Part shown: in pieces, positions 17,262 through 25,153 of the stretch
How positions within the stretch are numbered: the first letter of the stretch is position 1
Layout: every line of letters starts with the position of its first letter
DNA from: Acidobacteriota bacterium
GTDB lineage: Bacteria > Acidobacteriota > Terriglobia > Bryobacterales > Bryobacteraceae
Length of the DNA stretch: 64,000 bases
NCBI GenBank assembly: GCA_026394055.1
Contig: JAPKYZ010000099.1
Span: 1-64,000, forward strand
Direction of reading: 5' to 3'
Made by a program: the position numbers and the translations under genes
Notes under the pieces: model-generated
The model's input: only the letters and a program-made list of their open reading frames with translations
What the model was told of the DNA's origin: nothing
Databases searched by the model: none

Positions 17262-18017
17262 GTGATCGACTCGCACTGCCACCCGGACGATAACGCGTTT
17301 GACGCCGACCGCGACGCGATGATGGAGCGCGCGCAGGCGGCGGGCATCACCACCATCCTCGCGATCGATCCATCGCCCGAATTTCTCGATCAATACAGCT
17401 GTCTGCTGGGCAGTGTGGGCGTCCACCCGCACCAAGCGGCTGAAACGACGCCCGATACGATTCCCCATCTCCGGCAGCGTGCGCAGCATCCAAAGGTTGT
17501 GGCGATCGGCGAGATTGGTCTCGATTACCACTACGACTTCGCGCCGCGAGATGTGCAGCGGCGCGTGTTTATCGACCATTTGCGTTTGGCGGCGGAGTTG
17601 AAGTTGCCGATTATCATCCATACGCGCGAGGCCTGGGACGACACCTTCGCGGTGCTCGAGGAGCACTGGCAGGGGACGGGCATCATGCACTGCTTTTCGG
17701 GCGGTCCGAAAGAGGCCGAACGGTCAGTGGCGATGGGCTTTCATCTGGCTTTTGGCGGCGTCATCACGTTTCCCAAGGCGCTCGAAGTGCAGGAAGCGGC
17801 GCGCTGGGCTCCGGCGGACCGGATTTTGCTTGAAACCGATGCGCCGTACTTGGCTCCCGTGCCCAAGCGGGGCAAGCGGAACGAACCCGCGCTGATGGTC
17901 CACACGGCCGCCCGGCTGGCGGAGCTCCGCGGCACCACGGTGGCCGAAATTGAGCGCCAGACGACGGCCAATTTCAACCAGCTTTTCAGCGCCGCCTTGA
18001 GCGGTCGGATACACTAG
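17262..18017 (+). CDS. tatD: TatD-family metal-dependent DNase/hydrolase
   Basis: 251 residues from GTG 17262, 6 nt after metG. Metal ligands in order: SHCHPD at the N-terminus, GEIGLDYHY (Glu), IIHTREAWDD (His), MHCFSGGP (His) and LETDAPYL (Asp). Family members are cytoplasmic 3'-5' exonucleases or D-tyrosyl-type hydrolases involved in DNA repair. The metG-tatD pairing is widespread in bacteria and supports the call. The symbol is family-level; it could equally be called ycfH. Confidence 0.9.
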   Translation: MIDSHCHPDDNAFDADRDAMMERAQAAGITTILAIDPSPEFLDQYSCLLGSVGVHPHQAAETTPDTIPHLRQRAQHPKVVAIGEIGLDYHYDFAPRDVQRRVFIDHLRLAAELKLPIIIHTREAWDDTFAVLEEHWQGTGIMHCFSGGPKEAERSVAMGFHLAFGGVITFPKALEVQEAARWAPADRILLETDAPYLAPVPKRGKRNEPALMVHTAARLAELRGTTVAEIERQTTANFNQLFSAALSGRIH

Positions 18018-18027
18018 GGGTTCCCGG

Positions 18028-19029
18028 ATGAGTTTTGGAAAACTAGGCGCCGCCCTCACCGCTCGCGAGATTCAATCCCTGGTTGCGGGGGATCTTGAGA
18101 AGGCGGAAGCGTTTATCACGGACGAGTGCGTTGGCTCGGTGGAGCAGATCTCCGAGATCGCCCGCTACCTGCATTCGGCGGGCGGCAAGCGCATCCGGCC
18201 CACGCTGCTGCTGCTGTCGACGCGCCTGTTCCGTGAACCGGATACGCAAGCCATCCAACTGGCCGCCGTCGTCGAGATGATCCACGCGGCCACGCTGGTC
18301 CATGACGACGTCATCGACATGGCCACCACGCGCCGTGGACGGCCCTCAGCCAACGTGATCTGGGGCAACCATGCCAGTGTGCTGGCGGGTGACTGGATGT
18401 ACATGCAGGCGTTCCAGGTGGCCTTGCGCCAGCGGAACTTCCATGTGCTCGATGTACTCATCAGCCTCACCCAGATGATGGTGGAAGGCGAGCTGATCCA
18501 GCTGCAACGGATCGGGCGGATTGACGTCTCCGAAACCGATTACATGGAGCTGATCGACCGCAAGACGGCCGCATTGTTTTCGGCCTGCGCTCGACTGGGC
18601 TCCATTGCCGGCGGCGCGGACGAGGCGCAGGAGCAGCGGTTGTCGGAGTTTGCCTGGAACTTGGGCATGGCCTTCCAGCTAGTGGACGACCTGCTCGATT
18701 TCACCTCGCGCGAAAAGATCCTGGGTAAGCCCGTGGGCAATGATCTGCAGGAAGGCAAAGTCACACTGCCCCTGATCTATGCGCTGGAAGACGCGACGCC
18801 CGCCGAACGCCAGTTGGTGGAAACCGTGCTCCGCGACGGCAACTATTCGCGCGTGCCGCTGTCACGCATTCAGGACCTGATCAAGGACAAGCGTGGCATT
18901 GATCGCGCCCGCGAGCGTGCCCAAGGCTTCACTGACCGCGCCCGCCACCTGATCGCCACTTTCCCCGAGTCCCGTTATCAGGCCGCCATGGCTGCCGTCA
19001 CCGATCTGGTGACCGAGCGCGACCGGTAG
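18028..19029 (+). CDS. Long-chain polyprenyl diphosphate synthase
   Basis: 333 residues. First aspartate-rich motif Asp93-Asp-Val-Ile-Asp97, second Asp220-Asp-Leu-Leu-Asp224, both binding magnesium-diphosphate; GGKRIRP at 52-58. The small Ala88 five residues before the first motif leaves the product pocket open, which fits an octaprenyl/solanesyl-type chain for quinones, as in IspB. AGGGG lies in the 10-nt gap after tatD. Last gene of the cobB run; I see no gene in the 249 bp that follow. Confidence 0.88.
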   Translation: MSFGKLGAALTAREIQSLVAGDLEKAEAFITDECVGSVEQISEIARYLHSAGGKRIRPTLLLLSTRLFREPDTQAIQLAAVVEMIHAATLVHDDVIDMATTRRGRPSANVIWGNHASVLAGDWMYMQAFQVALRQRNFHVLDVLISLTQMMVEGELIQLQRIGRIDVSETDYMELIDRKTAALFSACARLGSIAGGADEAQEQRLSEFAWNLGMAFQLVDDLLDFTSREKILGKPVGNDLQEGKVTLPLIYALEDATPAERQLVETVLRDGNYSRVPLSRIQDLIKDKRGIDRARERAQGFTDRARHLIATFPESRYQAAMAAVTDLVTERDR

Positions 19030-19278
19030 CGGTTCAGCTCAGTACGCTCGCGTTGCGGGCAATCCTCATTCGTCTCTACCAGCTAAAAACGGTGTACAGG
19101 AGATCACATCTGCCGGACCAATAGTCCACGACTGTACTACCCGGCCCGACGAATGGGGCGTAGCGGACGTTCTTTGCGCGGTGGCCGAAGCAGTGGACGG
19201 CCCGGATGAGCGATGGAGAGTGTTGCGATCGCTCATCGTGCGGCCTGGGGTGATCGATCCAGACTGTTTCTCGCGCGA

Positions 19279-20247
19279 TCAGTTCACGAGGCCAGCCGCA
19301 TCGAACGCCCGTTTTGCCAGCATCGCAAACGCCTCCTTCAATTCCGGTGGCTGGTGCACCACGATGCGGCAACGAAGTCCCAGCAACATCGCGGCGAACG
19401 GTTCCAGTTGGTCGCGCCCGCATTCGAGCGTGGTGCCGCCGTTGTCTTCCCGGATTGCGACCCGGTGGAGCGAAAACTGCGACCGCGCGGCCTCCACCGC
19501 CAAGTCCACCCACACGTTGATCTTGAATCGCGACTGCACGAACGGCATTCCACGGTTCAAGTACGCTTTGACGTCAAACTCGGCCACGGGCTCAAAGTGA
19601 TCGTCGCCCACCTCGGGACCCGAGACACGGTCCAGCCGGAACGTCCGGAGAGCTTGGCGCAGCAGGCACCGGCCTACCAGATACCACCGGCCGTCCAGAT
19701 GAACCACGCCGTACGGCTCGATCTGCCGCTGTTCCTCGGCGCTCGCCGCGTGGGACTGGTAGGCGAACGTCAGCCGGCGGCGTTCGCGGATTGCCGTGGC
19801 GACGCGGATCAACGATTCCGCCGGTGTGGAGACCACCCACGGCCCCGGCTCCAGGGCGATGACTTCTTCAATCGCCTCCACGCTGTTTCGCAAGGGCTCC
19901 GGCAATACTCGAGCTAGTTTTGCCGCCGCGCCCTCGGTGGCCGGGGCGAACGCTGATAGCCCCAAGTGCCGCAGCCCCCGGAGCCCCAGCACCACCGCGA
20001 AAGCTTCTTCATCGGTAAACATCAGCGGGGGCAAGCGAAACCCCGGTTTTAGCCGGTAGTGGCCGCCGACGCCGCGCACTGATTCGACGGGCACGGACAA
20101 ATCCTGCAATCGCGAGATATAGCGCTGCACCGTGCGCGGGCTGACCTCCAGCCGTGCGGCCAATTCGCTGCCGCTGACGTGATCACGCGCCTGCAGGATC
20201 TCCAGTACGGTCAGCACGCGCATGATCGGATCGTACATAAGTTTCAT
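19279..20247 (-). CDS. YafY-type transcriptional regulator (HTH-11 plus WYL domain)
   Basis: 322 residues. N-terminal winged HTH (LQARDHVSGSELAARLEVSPRTVQRYISRLQDL), then a WYL sensory domain with PYGVVHLDGRWYLVGRCLL and the WCX region to the end. Such proteins bind small ligands or nucleic acids and usually repress or activate a divergent neighbour. Here that neighbour is the DinB-like gene at 20350, and a perfect inverted repeat lies between them at 20263-20277. ATG 20247 is used; an ATG three codons later is possible. Confidence 0.87.
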   Translation of the reverse strand: MKLMYDPIMRVLTVLEILQARDHVSGSELAARLEVSPRTVQRYISRLQDLSVPVESVRGVGGHYRLKPGFRLPPLMFTDEEAFAVVLGLRGLRHLGLSAFAPATEGAAAKLARVLPEPLRNSVEAIEEVIALEPGPWVVSTPAESLIRVATAIRERRRLTFAYQSHAASAEEQRQIEPYGVVHLDGRWYLVGRCLLRQALRTFRLDRVSGPEVGDDHFEPVAEFDVKAYLNRGMPFVQSRFKINVWVDLAVEAARSQFSLHRVAIREDNGGTTLECGRDQLEPFAAMLLGLRCRIVVHQPPELKEAFAMLAKRAFDAAGLVN

Positions 20248-20262
20248 CGTGCCACGGAAACA

Positions 20263-20277
20263 CGACAGGGGTTGTCG
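20263..20277. promoter_or_regulatory. Candidate operator of the WYL regulator
   Basis: CGACA-N5-TGTCG, a perfect 5-bp-arm inverted repeat, 15 nt upstream of the WYL gene start and 72 nt upstream of the DinB gene. Placement suits joint control of both divergent genes. Confidence 0.45.
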
Positions 20278-20349
20278 GCAATGGCCGCTAGAGTCGTTTT
20301 GAGGGGCTCGGCCATCCCGGGCAGGGCCCCATTCTAAGGAGATTCATCC

Positions 20350-20817
20350 ATGTCATCCGTACTCACACCCGAACAAGTTCTGGCTCATTGGCAAGGCCAT
20401 CGCCGCCTGACCCGCCGCGTCATTGAGGCCTTCCCGGAGGACAAGTTCCTCAGTTTCTCAGTGGGCGGCTTGCGCCCCTTTGCGATGCAGGCGATGGAGT
20501 GCCTGGCGCTGGCCGCGCCCGTCGCCCGCGGCGTTGCCACCGGCCAGTGGGCCGAATACACGGCGCCCACCACTCCCGACAGCAAGGCCGCGTTGTTGGC
20601 CCTGTGGGATCAAGCCACCGGCGAGATAAACGCCATTTGGCCCACCATCCCCGTCCATCGCTTCACCGACGTGGACAAAGCCTTCGGCCAATGGGAGAAC
20701 ACCGGCATCGGCAGCATCCAATACGCCGTCGACAACGAAATCCACCACCGCGGCCAAGGCTACGTCTACCTGCGAGCGCTGGGCATCGAACCGCCGGCGT
20801 TCTATGACCGGAGCTGA
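20350..20817 (+). CDS. DinB/YfiT-like putative metalloenzyme
   Basis: 155 residues, ATG 20350 with AAGGAG 9 nt upstream. Four-helix-bundle pattern with metal-ligand candidates His13/His17 and the EIHHRGQ motif (His132, His133) that marks the DinB superfamily. Members include thiol-S-transferases and stress-induced proteins of unknown activity. The divergent WYL regulator probably controls it. Confidence 0.8.
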   Translation: MSSVLTPEQVLAHWQGHRRLTRRVIEAFPEDKFLSFSVGGLRPFAMQAMECLALAAPVARGVATGQWAEYTAPTTPDSKAALLALWDQATGEINAIWPTIPVHRFTDVDKAFGQWENTGIGSIQYAVDNEIHHRGQGYVYLRALGIEPPAFYDRS

Positions 20818-20837
20818 GCACTGGTCTTGCAAACTGA

Positions 20838-20861
20838 GGGGCGTGCCGCCGCGGGCGCCCC
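20838..20861. terminator. GC-rich hairpin between convergent genes
   Basis: GGGGCG at 20838-20843 pairs with CGCCCC at 20856-20861 over a 12-nt loop, 21 nt past the DinB stop and 37 nt from the S9 peptidase stop. No T-tract, so only a possible terminator. Confidence 0.3.
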
Positions 20862-20897
20862 CTTACAGGCCGTAGTTACCCGTCTAACCCGTGGCCG

Positions 20898-22847
20898 CTA
20901 ACGCGAGCCCAGTAAGTACTTGTCGAACCATGCCTCATTTTCTTCCAAGACATGGCGCTGCTGCTTGGGCTTGTCGATGCCGTGGCCGAAGCCTTTGTAG
21001 ACCACCAGCCGCGTCTCCACTTTCAAGTCCTTCAGCGCTTGATAGAGCTCATAGGCGTTGGGCGGCGGCACGCGTTTATCGAGTTCACCGTGCTGGATCA
21101 GCGTCGGTGTTTTGGCGTTTTTGACATAGGTGATGGGCGAGGTCTTGCGGTAGATCTCGGGGTCCTCCCAGGGGGTGGCCTTCAGATAGCTGCGGGTGAA
21201 CGGGTGGATGTCGGTGTTGACGTAGTACGTCATCCAATCGGAGATGCCGGCGCCGACGCTGATGGCCTTGAAGCGGTCGCTCGAACAGGTCAGGAAGGCC
21301 GAGATGTAGCCGCCCTGGCTCCAGCCCATGGCGCCCACGCGATCCTTGTCGATGAAGCCTTTAGCGACCAGCGCATCGACGCCCGAGATCACGTCCCAGG
21401 CATCGCCCACGCCCAGATTGCGCACATTCAACGAGCGGAACTTTTCGCCATACCCCGCCGAGCCGCGATAGTTGGGCCGCAGCACCAGCGCGCCTTTTTC
21501 GACAAAACGCTCGATCGGATAGTAGCGGTCTGGCGTCCAGACGGGCGTATCGATGCCGGTGGGTCCGCCGTGGATGACGACCAGGAGCGGGTACTTCTTC
21601 TTGGGGTCAAAGTTGCGCGGCTTGATCAGAATGCCTTCGATCTGCGAGCCGTCCTGGGACTTCCACTCCACCACTTCGCGCGTGGCCAGCTTGAACTCCT
21701 TCAACTGCCCGGCCTGATCGCTTAGCTTCACCGGCGCAAAGCTCTTCAGAGGCGTGGTCCAGACTTCGGCGATCTCGTTCGGACGGCCCTGCGCCCAGGC
21801 GGCCGCGCTGCAGTCTTTGGTCAAGCTGGCCGCACCGGCTGTGCCCACACGCTCAAAGCTGCCGGTCGCGGGATTGGCGCGATAAATCGCGCTCTGCGTC
21901 CGCTCCATGCCACCAAAGTAGAGCCCGCTGGCGCACCACGCGGCGATGCCGGGGTTCTCGTCAAACTTCTCGGCGATCCGGCGAGCCTTGCCGCCCGATG
22001 CGGGCACGACCATCAAGTGCGTATTGAGATAGCTGTTCGGCTCGCCCGCCGACCACGTATAGGCGATCTGCGTGCCATCGGGCGACCACGTCGGGTTGGA
22101 CTCCGCGCCCGGCCCCGCCACCAGTTTCCGGACGGCCTTATCGGCTACGGAGACCACATAAAGCTCCACCGTCTCGCGATGGCTCAGGTCCGGGTCCGTG
22201 GGCGCGGAGAATGCGATCTGCTTGCCATCCGGCGACCACTCAAAGCCCTGCACTGTGAAAGCGCCCTCAGTGAGCCGCGCTGCCTTGCCGCCGGCCACCG
22301 GTTGCAGCCACAGGTGCGACAACGTGTAGTCGCCTTCGACGATCTCGAACTCGCCGTACTTGTCCTTGCGGGCCTTCTTGTCCTTGCTCTCCGGGTCCGC
22401 CGCGGTGAAGGCGAACTGCTTGCCGTCCGGCGAAAAATCAAAGCTGCCCACCGCCGTCTCGTGTGATGAGACTTCGCGCGCTTCGCCACCTTCGGGCGAG
22501 ATCAGCTGGATCTGCGTCTTATTGCCGCGGTCGCTTAAGAAGGCGAGGTGCTTCGAATCAGGCGACCACGCCGGGGCGGTGGACGACTTCTTGTTCTGCG
22601 TCAGCTGGCGCCGTCCTGTTTGTTGGATTCCAGTGCCATCGGCGCGGGCCACCCAGATCTGCGTGATGTAGGCGTTCTGCTCCCAGTCCGTGCCGGTCTC
22701 GGTCCAGGCCACCCAGCGGCCATCGGGTGAGATGCGCGCCTGGGCCACGGAGCGGATGTTCATCGATTGCTCAATTGTCGGAGCCTGGGCCAGCAGCGTC
22801 GATGAAAGGAGTGCCTGCGCGAGCAGTAGGGCGAGTGTGAGGGCCAT
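20898..22847 (-). CDS. S9 family peptidase, acylaminoacyl-peptidase/dipeptidyl peptidase-like, exported
   Basis: 649 residues with a signal peptide (MALTLALLLAQALLSSTLLAQ). Residues ~25-370 contain repeated SPDGRWVAW, SPDSKHLAF, SPDGKQ and SPDGTQIAY blades of a beta-propeller. The C-terminal alpha/beta-hydrolase carries the triad Ser510 (GWSQGG), Asp590 (GELDKR) and His622 (GFGHG). It releases short peptides, probably in the periplasm, taking up oligopeptides as the propeller gates access. Its start codon is only 17 nt from that of the divergent dehydratase gene. Confidence 0.92.
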   Translation of the reverse strand: MALTLALLLAQALLSSTLLAQAPTIEQSMNIRSVAQARISPDGRWVAWTETGTDWEQNAYITQIWVARADGTGIQQTGRRQLTQNKKSSTAPAWSPDSKHLAFLSDRGNKTQIQLISPEGGEAREVSSHETAVGSFDFSPDGKQFAFTAADPESKDKKARKDKYGEFEIVEGDYTLSHLWLQPVAGGKAARLTEGAFTVQGFEWSPDGKQIAFSAPTDPDLSHRETVELYVVSVADKAVRKLVAGPGAESNPTWSPDGTQIAYTWSAGEPNSYLNTHLMVVPASGGKARRIAEKFDENPGIAAWCASGLYFGGMERTQSAIYRANPATGSFERVGTAGAASLTKDCSAAAWAQGRPNEIAEVWTTPLKSFAPVKLSDQAGQLKEFKLATREVVEWKSQDGSQIEGILIKPRNFDPKKKYPLLVVIHGGPTGIDTPVWTPDRYYPIERFVEKGALVLRPNYRGSAGYGEKFRSLNVRNLGVGDAWDVISGVDALVAKGFIDKDRVGAMGWSQGGYISAFLTCSSDRFKAISVGAGISDWMTYYVNTDIHPFTRSYLKATPWEDPEIYRKTSPITYVKNAKTPTLIQHGELDKRVPPPNAYELYQALKDLKVETRLVVYKGFGHGIDKPKQQRHVLEENEAWFDKYLLGSR

Positions 22848-22851
22848 GTGA

Positions 22852-22857
22852 TAGATT
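22852..22857 (+). promoter_or_regulatory. Putative -10 hexamer TAGATT
   Basis: Sits in the 17-bp gap between the divergent starts of the S9 peptidase and the dehydratase, with a 7-nt spacer to the ATG at 22865. Any -35 must lie inside the S9 signal-peptide codons. Confidence 0.4.
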
Positions 22858-22864
22858 GTGCGAC

Positions 22865-24163
22865 ATGAGTGTCTCCCGAAGAAAGGCCATTGCCGGGTTG
22901 TTTGCGGCGACGGGCATCACCGTCACCACGGAAGAGCAGTTGGCGGCCGCGCAGACCGCGGTCAAGAATGCCCCGGTCGCGCCGAAGGAAGGGCTGAAGG
23001 TCACCAAGCTGGAAACCTTCCTGGTGAAGCCCCGCTGGCTGTTCCTGAAGATCCACACCAACGCCGGCATTGTCGGCTTGGGCGAACCCATCACCGAAGG
23101 CCGTGCGCTGACCTGCGCCGCCGCGGTGAAGGAAGTGGAGCCGTACCTGATCGGCAAAGACCCGCGCGCCGTCCAGCACCACTGGCAGGCCATCTACCGC
23201 CATGCCTTCTACCGCGGCGGCCCCATTCTCACGTCGGCACTTTCGGGCATTGACCAAGCGCTGTGGGACATCAAGGGCAAGGCGCTGGGCATTCCGGTCT
23301 ATGAGTTCTTCGGCGGCCCCACGCGCAACCGCATCCGCGTCTATGCGCACGCCGGGACGCCGGAGGTGATGAAGGCGCAGATCGCCAAAGGCTTTAACGC
23401 CTTCAAGACCGGACCCGCCTCGCGCCGGGGCAAGGTGGTGAACGCCTCGGGGGCCGGGCCGTATCCCGGTGGCAACCCCCAACAGCGCCGCACCTGGAAC
23501 CGCTACATCGAAACTCCGGCCGAAGTAGACTACGCCGCCGAGAAGCTGGCCGAGATGCGCAAGACGGTGGGCGACAACTGCGACATCGGCGTCGACTTCC
23601 ACGGCCGCATCTCGCCCGCCCTGGCCAAGCTGCTCATCAAAAAGATGGAGCCGTCCAATCCGATGTTCTACGAAGAGGTCTGCCAGGCGCAGAACCACGA
23701 CGTGATGGCGGAACTGGCCAAGACCACCCACATCCCCATCGCCACCGGTGAGCGCGTGTTCACCAAATGGGGCTTCCGCGAAGTGCTGGAAAAGAAGGCC
23801 GCCGTCATCCTGCAGCCCGACATGTGCCACGCCGGCGGCATCAGCGAAGTCCGCATCATCGCGGGCATGGCCGAGGCCTACTACGCCACCATCGCTCCGC
23901 ACAACCCGCTCGGGCCTATCTCCTTGGCCAGCGGCGTGCAGCTAGCCGCCTCCATCAACAACTTCCTCATCCAGGAACAAGTTTCCCTTGGCGAAGGCTA
24001 CCTGAAAAAGCCTTTCACCGTTCGCGAAGGCTACCTCGACCTGCCCACCGGCCCCGGCTTGGGCATCGAGCTCGACGAAAACCAGATGGCCGACAAGATC
24101 GGGCACGACTGGATTAATCCGGAGAGCTACGACGAGGACGACGGCAGCGTGCTGGACTGGTAG
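22865..24163 (+). CDS. Mandelate racemase/enolase-superfamily dehydratase, D-galactonate dehydratase-like, Tat signal
   Basis: 432 residues from ATG 22865. A twin-arginine leader (SVSRRKAIAGLFAATG) suggests export. The enolase-superfamily barrel shows the galactonate dehydratase pattern: DFHGRISPALAKLLIKK (Asp, His), FYEEV (Glu), ATGERVFTKWGFREVL (Glu) and QPDMCHAGGISE, then APHNPLGP. These bind magnesium and carry the acid-base residues that dehydrate a sugar acid. Substrate specificity within this group varies, so galactonate is a best guess. The next downstream genes do not extend a sugar-acid pathway. Confidence 0.83.
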   Translation: MSVSRRKAIAGLFAATGITVTTEEQLAAAQTAVKNAPVAPKEGLKVTKLETFLVKPRWLFLKIHTNAGIVGLGEPITEGRALTCAAAVKEVEPYLIGKDPRAVQHHWQAIYRHAFYRGGPILTSALSGIDQALWDIKGKALGIPVYEFFGGPTRNRIRVYAHAGTPEVMKAQIAKGFNAFKTGPASRRGKVVNASGAGPYPGGNPQQRRTWNRYIETPAEVDYAAEKLAEMRKTVGDNCDIGVDFHGRISPALAKLLIKKMEPSNPMFYEEVCQAQNHDVMAELAKTTHIPIATGERVFTKWGFREVLEKKAAVILQPDMCHAGGISEVRIIAGMAEAYYATIAPHNPLGPISLASGVQLAASINNFLIQEQVSLGEGYLKKPFTVREGYLDLPTGPGLGIELDENQMADKIGHDWINPESYDEDDGSVLDW

Positions 24164-24178
24164 TTTACTCCCGCTGGA

Positions 24179-24204
24179 AGACCCGTCAGCTGTTCGGCGG
24201 GTCT
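24179..24204. terminator. Hairpin between convergent genes
   Basis: AGACCCG at 24179-24185 pairs with CGGGTCT at 24198-24204 over a 12-nt loop, 15 nt after the dehydratase stop and overlapping the stop codon of the opposite membrane-protein gene. Possible shared terminator without a T-tract. Confidence 0.4.
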
Positions 24205-24559
24205 AACGCCAAAGCGATGAGATCTTCGCGATCACATCTGGAAATATTAGCGTCATTACCCAGAATGTGTAGTAAGCCGCCAGCGTGAACAGCGCCAAAC
24301 TCCGGCCGTTGTGTCTGAAACGCCTAGCCAATGCACAATAGACTGCTGTCCAGAAGAGCGGTGTTGATAGCAGGGCGAAATAGAATAGCCGGGTGAACTC
24401 GCCCGGCCAAATGAAGTATCCGGGAATGTCAGAAAATGGGATGAGTTGGAGTACGCCATAGAGCGCGAGCGAGGCGATCAGCACGTTTAGGGGGAGCCGC
24501 CTGAATAGCCAAAGCTCCCAATAGTTTTGGTTTCGGCGGTTCTGCTTGGGTGGGAACAT
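24203..24559 (-). CDS. Small integral membrane protein, unknown
   Basis: 118 residues with about three hydrophobic helices (near 24-44, 55-75 and 86-110) after a basic, Asn/Arg-rich N-terminus. Five bases downstream of another small membrane gene on the same strand, so probably co-transcribed. I recognise no family. The low GC of the pair compared with their neighbours is visible by eye and may mean acquisition. Confidence 0.6.
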   Translation of the reverse strand: MFPPKQNRRNQNYWELWLFRRLPLNVLIASLALYGVLQLIPFSDIPGYFIWPGEFTRLFYFALLSTPLFWTAVYCALARRFRHNGRSLALFTLAAYYTFWVMTLIFPDVIAKISSLWR

Positions 24560-24564
24560 TGGGC

Positions 24565-24966
24565 CTAAGCTGCACTTTTACGGCGCCGTTGGGCGACGGA
24601 ACGAGCGAACGATCCAAGTCCGGCGAAAGCAATAGCAGGTACGGACAACACGGGAACCGCGAAAAGCAGATCGGACTTGACGGTATACCAGAATGCGGGC
24701 AGTAGGACAATCGTGATTGCCAGGATGATATTAGGCAACCGTACCAGTAACCAACCCATCGTCACCCAGAGGGCGGCGGCGCATAGGGGCATTAGCCAGT
24801 AGAACGTGTGTTCCCAGGGGCTGCCGCCATGCCCAATGAGGTACTCACCCAGGGCGAAGCTCGCCGCCCACCATTTCACGAGAAGCGAGAACGCCATCAG
24901 GGTCAGCAGTACGCTTATGACCCAAGGGACCCATTGACGCTGAGCATCTGGAATGTGAAAAGGCAC
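24565..24966 (-). CDS. Small integral membrane protein, unknown
   Basis: 133 residues from GTG 24966; four hydrophobic segments (about 12-30, 52-70, 74-90 and 97-115) and a basic C-terminal tail (RRRKSAA). A TAATAT box lies 10 nt upstream of the GTG. First gene of a two-gene unit with 24203-24559. No recognisable domain. Confidence 0.6.
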   Translation of the reverse strand: MPFHIPDAQRQWVPWVISVLLTLMAFSLLVKWWAASFALGEYLIGHGGSPWEHTFYWLMPLCAAALWVTMGWLLVRLPNIILAITIVLLPAFWYTVKSDLLFAVPVLSVPAIAFAGLGSFARSVAQRRRKSAA

Positions 24967-25141
24967 GGATAGTCAGATATTACCCTCTCGCGCAGTGGAC
25001 GAAGATGGACCGGCAGTCCACCAATCCCAGGTCACCTCCGCGGCCATTCACCCTGGCCGGCCCATAGCAACCGCATGCTGACGCATGGCGGCTGTGAAAG
25101 CGGGCTGACGGCTGGCCATCACGCTGCCTGCCCTGACGGTG

Positions 25142-25147
25142 TAAAAT
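25142..25147 (+). promoter_or_regulatory. Putative -10 hexamer TAAAAT
   Basis: Five of six bases match TATAAT, with a 6-nt spacer to the symporter ATG at 25154 and no Shine-Dalgarno between. Suggests a leaderless transcript. Confidence 0.45.
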
Positions 25148-25153
25148 CCAGCG

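Noticed and set aside
16185-17690. A 501-codon open frame opposite metG and tatD
   Set aside because: The sense frames carry full metG and tatD motifs; the antisense product is an Arg/His-rich shadow.
19076-19513. Minus-strand frame covering the gap after the polyprenyl synthase
   Set aside because: Out of frame with the WYL gene, overlaps its coding sequence by more than half, and has no recognisable motif.
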